A stretch of DNA of 64,000 nt, from the NCBI GenBank assembly GCA_036172665.1, contig CM069869.1, positions 2,108,001-2,172,000 on the forward strand. Direction: 5' to 3'. The notes beneath the pieces were generated by a model. It saw only the letters and a list, made by a program, of their open reading frames with translations. It had not been told where the DNA came from and did not search any database. Positions 1-10,900 of the stretch are shown in pieces. Every line of letters begins with the position of its first letter. Within the stretch, counting starts at the first letter, position 1. Origin of the DNA: Prosopocoilus inquinatus (Eukaryota > Arthropoda > Insecta > Coleoptera > Lucanidae). The translations under genes and the position numbers were made by a program.

Positions 1-1105
1 TGAAGATCACTCTTGTAAACGAAAACATTTTCAACCCATGAATCGTGATCATCTAAAACTTTCGGCAGAAGCAGGTCGCAAGAGATTAGAAAAGTTATTG
101 TTAGTCGAAGATGAGAGTTCCCAACGCGATCCACGAAAAACTTAAAAAAGGTCGATGGATTTGTGTAGGTCAGTTAGGACTTTTCGAGGTCGATAAACTA
201 TTGGAGGTCGTCTGGAATTAGATTAAACATCTACATTTTATTGTTCTGTTTAAACTCTTTATGCATTATAGACTGTTATAGAGAAACATCTAGCGGATCA
301 TATTTTCATAATTGAAGTATGTTATATTTTCGATTTAATTTAGAAATGAAAATCATTGAGAAGCTGAACATACATAAAATTCGATCAAAATAGTTTTTAC
401 TTTGGAACGATAACACTTCAATATGGCGCGCTTATTAATAAAAGTTTTACAGAATTACTAAAACGATGGTTACGCTTCCTTATTCATTCCTCGTAATAGG
501 ATATTTATAAAGTTAGTAGAGATTTCGAATTGCATACGTCGTCTCAATTTTAGCTTTTAGCCTTCAAGGTCTGTAGGTCCCAGCACTTCACAACGGAGAG
601 AATGAGAATTAAAAAAAATTATCTTATCGGAAGATGCATAACTTTTGAAAATATTAATTCATTATTAAACATGATTTTTAATAATTCCTGATCCGTATTA
701 CCGCGAAAGGTTAAATATAAATATGTTTGCGCTTATAAATAGCATTTAATAGATTAGCCTTAGTTCGAAAGACCTAAAGTTGTTTTAACTTAAGGTACAA
801 GCAGTTTAACATTTTTCAAATACAAGAAGTTCCTCATCGAATTTAAGAGGTACGGAGTTTATCACTCTTCTTATTCTTCTTGGTATTGCAATTCAATGTG
901 GAGCAGATACAGAATTATGTAAGTGTCCTTTGATCAGAATGTCTAACTTTGTATTAAAATACACTGTGGACAAAGGATGGCATTATTTACTACAAGGACA
1001 AAGGTACCGTCAAACGTGTATTTGAGTATAATTAATTTATTAGTTGTCATAATATAAAAACTTTGTTCGGTCGGGTTATTACTTTAATTTGCGGATTATT
1101 AAATC
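1..1105 (+). repeat. Tandem duplication block, first copy (takeout-like gene flank)
   Basis: This stretch matches 3331-4962 piece by piece. The first 200 bases resemble the 3' flank of gene A, the middle holds the promoter, and the end covers exon 1 and the start of intron 1. The order is flank, TATA box, signal-peptide exon, donor site. The second copy is about 500 bases longer because of extra sequence near 3640-3840. The match to gene A's 3' flank at the very start implies another gene copy just upstream of the window. Seen directly by reading; no alignment score was computed. Confidence 0.85.
734..741 (+). promoter_or_regulatory. TATA box of takeout-like gene A
   Basis: TATAAATA lies 118 bases upstream of the aligned start-codon position, in a context shared with gene B (GCTTATAAATAGCATTTAA). 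Transcription would start about 30 bases downstream, near the shared TAGTTCGAAAGAC. Confidence 0.6.
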
Positions 1106-3218
1106 TTTTTTCGGATCTGTAACCGCGAGGAGAAGTATTTGTTTTACTTTCTGTTTAACGTATTAGTTTTTTTTTCAATTTATTTTCCTCATTAACAAAT
1201 TTCTTTTATTTAAATATTGGTATTTTATTTTTTTTATTAATAACAAGAAATTAATTTCTTTTACCCCTCTTATTATCACTTTTGCAAGAGACGAAAACTT
1301 GCGTTTCTCGATGACTTTTCAGTTATTGACTTCTTTCGAGTACCCTAAAATTATCCTTATTAAGGCAAGTATTTAGTAACATTTTTAGGTCATGAATATA
1401 GACCAGACTTTTAGGTCGTAATAAGTAGAAAAAAAGGTACCTAATTTACTTGACGTGATTACGAAATTAGCTTATTATTTTCTCAAGGTAGGTATTTAAA
1501 AACATCCAATAAAATTAAGTAAAACTGGCTATATTTTGTACTTTATTTTAAATCGTTGCATGTCAACAGACCATTCAGCGGATGTAACGCGTATGTACAT
1601 GGAACACTCTCAACATGTTGAGTGTGACAAGACATGACAAGACAAGACAGCGAATGGCAGTGACTGAACGTGACGAAAAGAGGTGTCCAATGACGTCCAT
1701 CCAAACAGTTCTTAATTCCACGATAAGTTTAGTTTAAACGTAAAGTAAAAATAAATATTTAAATATAGAATTAGTATTTTGATTAGCTGAGTTATGGGCT
1801 TGTCACAAATTCTGATTTTAACTTTCGGTATATTTTTTTATTATTTTACCTTTTGAAAATTCCATTTTTTGGTTTCTTTCTACGTAGTTAATCTTTTCTC
1901 GCGTGTTTCTGTTCAAGAATGTGTAGATTTAATCAAATCCCTTCTCCTTAACTTAACTCAACTCAGTCAAGAAGATGTAGATTCCTTCATATTCCTTTTA
2001 CAACAATCTTTCTTCCCTTTCAACAACAGTTTTTACAACAAAGAATCAGACCTAGCCATGGGCTCTCCTCTTTCTCCGACCTCAAACGAAATGTTTCTAA
2101 ATAATTTCGAACAAAATTTTATTGCAAAGTCTAATCTGTTTAAGAACCACGTTCGTTACTGGTTCAGGTACATCCATGATACCCTTGTTTTACTCAGAGG
2201 TTCTCTTGATGACTCCGTTTTGATAAACATATGTCGCACGCACCATTAAACTTCACGAAGAAGATTTGAGCATTTCTTTCTTATATAAAGATAATTCAGG
2301 TTAAATAAAGTTTAACTAAATGACTCTATTTCTAACGAAACGAAGAAGCCTTTAAAACCTTAAAAACTAAAAAAGGGCATTATACCGAAAATCCGTCCCT
2401 TAGTCATGAATCATTTTTAATCGTGCATCTAAAATTGTACCCAAATCCTTGCTTCACACAATGTATTCATTCTATTTATTTTTCTAGCCCATTTTATTAT
2501 TCTATGCAAAGCCAGCGATGAAGAATGTCTCAAAAAAGCCATACAAGCTTTGAAACCTCATCTCGAGAATGGCATACCGGAATTTCAACTTCCCTCAATC
2601 ACTCCTCTGTATGTTCCGGGCTTCAACCAAACTAAGAATTTTGTACCAGATTTGGCTTACGACGCCAGCCTAACGAACGTAAAATTTGACGGAGTCAACA
2701 ACTATAACGTGTCCAAAATCAGTGTCGATCTAGACCGTTTAAAATTTCACTTGGTAATTAATTTTTCACTTTTCAATGTGACGTCATATCAGAATATTTC
2801 TGGGATCGTATTTGGCTTTAGAATCCATGAAAACTGGGAGGGTATTTTACGTTTTAAAGCGGGTAAGTACTGAAAAACTTGGAAAAATGAAATACGATGA
2901 CTATTCATTTTAGAAAATGTAACCGTGCATTTGTCACTCGACGGGTCCTACATTTTGAAAAAAGGAAAACAATATGTGACTTGGAAGGAAGGAGAAATTA
3001 ATGTTACATCCGGATTAACAATCATCAATGTGGAAGACCTCATTAAAAATAAGGAAACACTAAGTGCCTTTTTAAAGACTCTTGAAGAAAATCCTGAGGG
3101 TGCTGATGAAGAAAGCAGACTTTTCATCAAATCTTCTTTAGCCAAGTATATTGTTCATGTTATCAATATTGTTCACGATTTATATCCTCTTGACATACTG
3201 TACACCAAAGAAGGATAA
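852..3218 (+). CDS. Takeout/JHBP-like secreted protein, gene A (ACG in place of ATG)
   Basis: Three exons: 852-918, 2488-2862 and 2914-3218 (747 nt, 248 aa), with phase-1 GT-AG introns of 1569 and 51 bp. Takeout/JHBP-family proteins are secreted carriers of hydrophobic ligands such as juvenile hormone. Exon 1 encodes a hydrophobic leader (LLILLGIAIQCGA). Exon 2 has the family's N-terminal cysteine pair (C-x7-C in LCKASDEECL) followed by GIPEFQLPSI, the characteristic start of the fold. Exons 2 and 3 have no internal stop. The codon aligned with gene B's ATG is ACG at 852-854, and no in-frame ATG lies between it and the stop TAA at 807-809. The C-terminus ends about 15 residues before gene B's. 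It could be a non-AUG-initiated gene, a very young pseudogene, or a sequence error. The start is therefore a homology choice, not a confirmed initiation site. Confidence 0.7.
1869..2300 (+). pseudogene. Penelope-like reverse transcriptase fragment in intron 1 of gene A
   Basis: A 126-residue open stretch carries reverse transcriptase motifs in the Penelope style: SFYVVNLFSRVSVQECVDLI (motif A region, with the usual catalytic Asp replaced by Tyr), then AMGSPLSPTSNEMFLNNFE, then WFRYIHDTLVLL, where the YVDD box has become YIHD. Downstream traces such as LHEEDLSISFLY continue in another frame. It has lost two catalytic Asp positions and is a dead relic within the host gene's intron, on the same strand as the gene. 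Confidence 0.75.
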
Positions 3219-3330
3219 AACAGAAACAGCAAAACTGTTTCTCATTTACACCAAAAATAGACAATCTCAAAGTGCAAAGAAACTATTCATAAAAATTCCT
3301 AATATGTGCTTATTGTTTACACAAATTTTC

Positions 3331-4962
3331 TGAAGGTCACTCTTACTAACGAAAACATTCTCAACCCGTGAATCGTGTAATATCGTAAAAGTTTGGGCAA
3401 ATACATGCAGCAAGAGATTGAAAAAGCTATTGCCAATCGAAGACAAGGATTCTTAACGCGATTGGGGTTGATATTCGATGGACCTGTATGGGTCAGTTTG
3501 ATCTTTTGGAGGTCGATAAACTATTCACGGCCGTTTGGAATTTGATTAAACATATATTCTGTTTAAATATTTGATGCATTATAGACTATTATAGAGGAGC
3601 AGGTAGTGGATTATATTTTCGATTAAGTTTTAAAGTTAAAAACGTTCTGAAGCTGGAAGACTCGGTTTTGATGAAAACCGTACGGGGAAATGAAATGCTG
3701 TTACAAGAAATTCAATTAAAATTATTTTCCTTTTTGGTCAAGAGATGGCACTTTGGATTATTCCTGCAATGTCCTGATTTTGTATTTTGAAATTTAGTTT
3801 TGAAATCGGAAAGCAGAGGTTTTTTCTAGGAGTTTAGTCACACTCGATCAAAACGTTTTTCACTTTGGAACGATAACACATCAATATGGCGCGCTTATTT
3901 GTAAAAGATTTCCAGAATTAGTGAAATGACATCAGCGGCTACGCTTTCTTATTCATTCTTCGTAATGGAATATTTATAAAGTTGATACAGATTTCGAACT
4001 GGCTGGATACATCATCTCAATTTTTGCCTTCAAAGACTAAAGTTCCCTGCACTTCACAGACAACTAAGAAAATGAAAATTAAGAAAAAATTATCTTATCG
4101 GAAGATGCATAATTTATGAATATATTAATTAATTATTAAACATAATTATCGCATTAAGTATTTCTCGACTGTCCTATCGTAGATTAAGAAAAAAATTTAA
4201 GTTCTCAATCACTGTTAACTTTTAATCATCAGCTGGGATTATTTACACTAAAAAATTGGTTGTGTCATTGAAAATTTAATTGCAATTGCTAAATTTTTTA
4301 AGCGTACACTATTTTAAATAAACAACGCAGGGAAAATAAAACTAAAAACCGTCTTATCAGAAGTTGCACAGTTTATGAAAATATTTGCCTTCAAATCCAT
4401 TGTTACATACAAGCAGACAGTAATTATTAAGCACTAATTATTATTATCGAGTTAATTATTTCTCGAATATCCTATCACAAATAAAAAAAAGTCGGGTTGT
4501 TAATTCATTGTTTATTTTTAAAAATTCCTTATCCTTGTTTCCACGAAAGGATAAATATGAATATGTTTCCGCTTATAAATAGCATTTAAACATCAGACTA
4601 GTTCGAAAGACGGAAAGTTGAATTAACTTGAGGTAAAAGCATTTTTACATTTCCCAATAACAAGAAATTCCTCGTCGAATTTACGAGGTATGGAGTGTAT
4701 CCCTCTTCTTATTCTTCTTGGTATTGCAATTCAATGTGGAGCAGAAACAGAATTACGTAAGTATCCTTTGAACAAAATGTCAAAAACTTTGTATTAAAAT
4801 ACAATTGTGGACAAAGGATGGCATTATTTATTACAAGGACGAAGGCAGCATCAAGAATGTATTTGGGTATAAGTAATTAATTGGTTTCACAATATAATAA
4901 CTTTGTTCGGTCGAGTTATTAGTTTAATTTTCGAATTATTAGTTTTTTTTTTCGGATCTACT
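3331..4962 (+). repeat. Tandem duplication block, second copy
   Basis: This is the partner of 1-1105. It begins just after gene A's stop codon and covers gene B's promoter, exon 1 and the first 200 bases of intron 1. Similarity ends near 4962, where gene B's intron becomes unrelated to gene A's. The breakpoint inside intron 1 means the two introns have since filled with different insertions. Confidence 0.85.
4574..4581 (+). promoter_or_regulatory. TATA box of takeout-like gene B
   Basis: TATAAATA lies 116 bases upstream of the ATG at 4690, in the same context as gene A's box (GCTTATAAATAGCATTTAA). The shared spacing supports both being true core promoters. Confidence 0.65.
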
Positions 4963-7900
4963 ATCGATTTGCCTGAACCGAAGTGCCACAAAAAGTAATA
5001 CCATATCGTATTCTTGATTCTATAATTTGTTCACAAATTAAAAGACCACTGGCGGTGTTGCCTTGTCAAAAATACAACCGGCAACTGGGTCCTAGTTAAA
5101 AAATGGTAACAAAATTGACATCGGTACAAAAACCCATGTGAACTTGGCGCCCAACTTCATCAATTTTTTTTTAATAATATAGTGGGTTTGTACCCCGTTT
5201 GTACCCGTTTGTACCACTTTTTATTTCGTTTGTACCTCAAAAGGTAAAAAAATAAATAATAATTAAAAAATAATCGACGCCCGACTTTTAGATATTTTAA
5301 TTTCGTTAAGACCATTCGATAGAGAATCGTTTGCACCTGTTTGTACCTCTGCTCATTTCGTTTGTACCTCAAAGGGAACGAAATAAAAAAAAATATTTAA
5401 AAATAACCGACGCCCAACTTTAAGATATTTTTATTTCGTCAACGCCATTCGATAGAGAATCGTTTGTACCCGTTTGTACCTCTTTCCAATTCGTTTGTAC
5501 CTCAACGGGAACCGAAGTATAACGTTTTTAACATTTTGGAAAATTTGTTAAAGCTATACATATGCTATTTCTTAAGATATCTAAAAACCACCAAGGGGGT
5601 TCGTAGGAGAATCGTTTGTAACTGTTTGTACCTCTTTTTATTTCGTTTGTACCTCAGTGGGAAGTACAGCGTTTTCAAGGTTTTGGAAATTACGTTTAAG
5701 CTATTTACGTTATTTCTTAAAATATATAAAATGACGAAGGGGACTCGAAGGACAATCGTTTTTGCCTATTTTTATTTCGTTTGTACCGCAAATGGAACCG
5801 AAGTATAGCGGTTTTAAAGTTTTGGAAATTACGTTAAAGCTATATACGCTATTTCTTAAAATATCTAAAAATGACCAAGGGGACTCGAAGCAGAATCATT
5901 TGTACCTGTTTGTACCTCTATTTATTTCGTTTGTACCTCAACGGGAACGATATGAAAAATTATTTAAAAAAATAACCGTCACCCAACTTTTTAATTATTT
6001 TTATTTCATCAACGCCATTCAATAGAAATTTGTTTGTACCTCTTTTCATTTCGTTTGTACCTTAACGGAACCGAAGTACAGCGTTTTTAAACTTTTGAAA
6101 ATTAGTTAAAGCGGTACATACATGATTTTTCATTTCGTACCCACTGAGGTACAAACGAAATAAAAAGAGGCACAAACAGGTACAAACGATTCTCCTTCGA
6201 GTCCCCTTGGTCGTTTTCTTAAGAAAGAAAGAAATAGCTTTAACGTAATTTCCAAAACTTTAAAAATGCTACATTTCGGTTCCCGTCAAGGTACCAGCGA
6301 AATAAAAAGAGGTACAAACAACCCCTTGGTCACTTAAGAAACAGCATATGTACACCGGTGCTTAAAAGTTTTCGGAGTACTAGCCAGATCACTGGCAGTA
6401 GTAAATTTTGTGCTTTGCAATTATGAACCTTACAGCTTTTACAAGCGTACCTGCTGTCCGGATAATAAAACCGGCCGTCGCAAACACAGGGATTTAAAAT
6501 AGACACGAACGTATTCAACCAACTTGATTAATTACTTATAGTGGTAGAAACGCATTCATTATTTAGTTAGTAAATTTAACAAAATTTTTTTCTTAAATAT
6601 TATAACGTGTAGGTAAAATAAATAAGGAAAACAATGTGAAATTAAAATTTCTGAGTCTTTGATAAATATAATGAAATGAAATGTAACTATGCGTGCATAT
6701 CATTATTATCAATAAAGACCTTTTTATTGGTATCATTATTAAATAAGTAAATGAAATAGAATCTATTATTTTCGTAAATAAATAGATTTTATAGTTTAAT
6801 GCAATATACATATTATTTGCTTACTAATTAATAGCTTTGTTGACTAGAACTTCATTATACGGAAAGCGCATTTTGTATTATTAGAATACGAAAAAAATTA
6901 ATTAGTATTAATTGATTTTGTATAATATTTTTTCTGAATTAAATTAAATGATCAAGAATAAATGTCCCATCATTCGCATATTTTGACAAATTAAAGGTTA
7001 TAAGTTTGAATAATTTACTTTTAACTTCTGAATTAATGCAAACTTGCGAAAACTGTTTTTATTTCAATTCCAAGAAGGCTAAAATAATAAAGAGCATGCA
7101 TGTTATGAATTTTCAGAATTCGTAAATTACTTCGTATGCCCTAATCATAATCGCATGCTTTAGGTAAACAAAGTTTCTCTGATATCCTCATCCTCAATAA
7201 TGATTCTCCATACAGTTATTTTAATTGTTTCCAATGATCAACATTAATTTATTTCTTGCCATAGTAATTTTGGTATTACGCATATTTTTTATATAAAATT
7301 GTATAGGTTTTTTTAATATATTTTGCAGTGCGGTTTTTTTGTGGTAACTCTAGAAGATAATATGTAAAAAACCTAGAATTTTTTTATATAAGCTTTTTCT
7401 CAGCTCCTAAAATAAAACATTGGAACATATAAAAATAACCCTATATATCTCGCTAAGCTCATTTTTGTATATTTCATATTTACCAAAAATCTCTTTACTC
7501 TTTTCTCGTAATTAAAATTTTAGAATAAAAATTAGTAGTAAAGTAATGAAACTTTTATGAAATAAAAAATTAAAGAACAAATCAGTCATTGCGTATAATT
7601 ATAATTTTTCCAATTAATTTACATCATCGATCCTTTAAACTAATTTAAAATTCATGTATTTCTTTAGATATATAAAGATCTGTTATGTAACAAAATAAAA
7701 TATTCTAATTTAGGTAAAATAAAATTGTGGGTACATTTTTGATAAATGATAAATGAAACTAAATACGTGCATTCCAACGAAATTCAACGCATCATAAACA
7801 TCTACCGGCCGCGGCAGTTTAATAGCCGTTTGCACCATGTCTAGTTAAAAATTAAACCAGGTTTAACAGTAAACCTAGTTTGCACCGCGGCTTAAACCGT

Positions 7901-10900
7901 AGTTAAAAACTCGCTAAACCAACTCAATTTAATCCGCCTTCCGTGATGGTTTAACGTTGAGTTGGTTTAGCGAGTTTTTAACTACGGTTTAAGCCGCGGT
8001 GCAAACTAGGTTTACTGTTAAACCTGGTTTAATTTTTAACTAGACATGGTGCAAACGGCCATAAGAGGATTAACGACCTTCTTATCGGGGTGCGGAGAAA
8101 GTACCCTCCTTTCTTAAGGTTCAAAATAAATTAGACCTGTTTCAATAAAGGTCATATTCGAACAGTTTTATTGCTTTTCGTTTCGAAACTTTTAAGCACC
8201 GGTGTACAGCTTTAACATATTTTACCAAAATTTTAAAAACGCTAAGCTTTGGTTCCCGTTGAGGTACAAACGAATTGGAAAGAGGTACAAACAGGTACAA
8301 ACGATTCTCTATCGAATGGCGTTGACGAAATAAAAGTATCTTAAATTTTGGCGCCAGTTACTTTTTAATAATTTTTTATTTCGTTCCCTTTGAGGTACAA
8401 ACGAAATGAACAGAGGTACAAATTGTCAAGTGTTTGAAATAAACGATAAGGTTATACGACACACTGACAAGTAGTTTTTGAAATAAATGACAAGGTTAGA
8501 CATGTGTTCTGAACAGATCTATGGTTCTAAATTTAATAATTATGATAGATTCATGTTTTTTACCTTATCGTTCGTGAAGAATTTTATAACAGAAAAACTG
8601 TAATTATCCATTGTGTCAGGTACGTACGGAATTTTTTATAGAAATACTCAGGCAGATATGTAATTACATTTTTATGTTTGCAGAGAGAGAAAAGCACGAG
8701 ATCATAAGTTAAAATGTAGCATGAAACTATTGAATTTAAATAAACAATATCCAGAACCAGGAAGAAGTAGTTACGAACCATCAGACTCAAGTATTTTCCG
8801 GTTACTTAAATCTGGCGCCAAATTTTAATTTCAACACAACATTTGCCAAGTGCTTCTTTCATTTTAACATTTAAAGTACTTCTCTGTTTTCCAGGTACTG
8901 AAATGGCTTGTTAAAATGAACATAAATGCTATAACAGTAAAATTGAGATGACAAATTACTTTGACATGAAACTTCAAATGCCAACTTAAATACTTTGATA
9001 ATGTTATATAGGGGACTTATGTTTTATACCAACATAATGCAACAGGTGGTGGTTTTTTAATTTGTGAACAACGTATATATTCGCAAAATAATTTAAAAAG
9101 TTTAAGATGAACTTGATGTTATGGATGAGGTAGTAATTATCAGAACACAAGGGATTTGATAAATCGGTAACGTGAGAATTTCAATTTAAATGTACGGGGT
9201 GTACCTCAGAGATCCAATTTGGTTCCTCTGTTGTTCTTAATATTTATCGATGACGTACCTGGTATGTTGTGCAATGTCCTAATCTTCTTTGTGCGACGCT
9301 AAAATATTTACATCAATAACAGGACTGTCAATTCTTTCAATTACAACTTGATCAATTGGTACAATGGTGTAAGGTCAATAAATTGAATTTAAACATATCC
9401 AAATGCAAAGTAGTATCGTTTATTTACTAGAAAAAGATGTCCCGTTATATTTAATTATCATATTTCGTCCCAGGTTGTCCAGAGAGTTGTTTGTGTTAAA
9501 AATCTTGGTGTTACTTTTGATTCTCGTTTTACCTTTGAACTTCACACAAGAGAACTTGTTAAAGAAAGTTTGCGCATGCTAGGTTTGATTATACGTAATA
9601 CTCGCGAATTTACTAATATTAAGACAATCAGACTGCTATATTTTTCTCTGGTAAGATCTATTTTGGAATATGTGTCACTTGACTGGTTTCCGTTTTACAT
9701 ATATCAGCGTGATTTGATTGAAAATATACAAAAAAAAATCTGATGTTATCCTAAAGCCGGCAATACATGATCATAAATTGCATGAAATTTACATGTAATT
9801 TATGACAAAACCTATTTTTCAACGTGTATAGCGAGAAAAAAGAATTACATGAATTTATACATGTAAAATTGACAACATAGAGCTAGTTCTATTTTTCAAG
9901 GTTTTTGACGTGAAATTTTAGTAAATTCTAGTGACTTTGATCGTTGCTGTTGGCTGTTGACTCAGATGAATGAATAACGACTACAGCTAGTTCATGTGGG
10001 TATATGTTTATAAATAATTTTAGCTTCAAGATAGTTTAATCATTGATAACCAAGTGTTCTCCGTTTGGATGATACCTTTGATAACATAATCCAACATTCC
10101 CAGCTATTCAAAGAAAATAACTTTAAGTTAGAAGCATTAATGAGTTACCATTTTCACCAACATTAACATTCTAAATTACTATTTAGCGGAACATCTTTTT
10201 ATTAATATAATTGAAACGTGTATTGCGAATTACAATTTACATGAATGTTTACGTGAAATTATTGGAACATGTATTGCCGGCTTAACAGAGACCATGTCTC
10301 ATATGTCAATCTGTTGAATAGTTTCTGCTATCTAACTAAGTACTGAAAGTAATTCATTCACAAATATTATCTACAACAGAGGGCCAAGTATGGAACTCCC
10401 GCGGATATTAAAACTGAACTGGATCTAAAGTTACTAACATGTACAATTTGACATCTGTTGAAAAGATACGAACGGAACCAATTTAGAGCTTGATCACGAA
10501 TATCGTAGGCAATTAACTTCATTTAATCTAGAAATAGCGTATGGTTTCAGTACTGTTATCGAAAAATAAGCCCAGAGAAGAGTGTTATGCATACGTAATT
10601 TAGAAAAAAAATGTGCAGCGCCATAAATGTGGATTTGCCCGGTAGAAATTCAAATTGATTAGGAGACAATAGCTCAAGTTTGGTAAAATAATTAAGTAGT
10701 CTAGTGAGCATGCATTTTTTTAAAATTTGCTTGCCTTTACTCACTGTATTAAATTTATTTGTTCTTTTATAGCCAATTATATAATTCCATGCAAAGCCAG
10801 CGATGAAGAATGCCTCCGAAAAACAATACATGCATTGAAACCAAAATTCGAGGATGGCATACCGGAGTTTCAACTACCATCAATTACTTCTCTGCAGGTT

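Noticed and set aside
5160..6025. Open frames of 70-114 codons in the GTTTGTACC array, rich in Phe and Tyr
   Set aside because: They recur once per repeat unit and change frame with unit length. They follow from the repeat, with no domain or start context.
7301..7360. TA- and T-rich stretch as an origin or promoter
   Set aside because: Composition is ordinary for this AT-rich region; no specific motif.
5180..8435. Regularly spaced repeats that could be mistaken for a CRISPR array
   Set aside because: Units are 130-150 bp and degenerate, spacers are also repeated, orientation flips, and the context is an insect intron.
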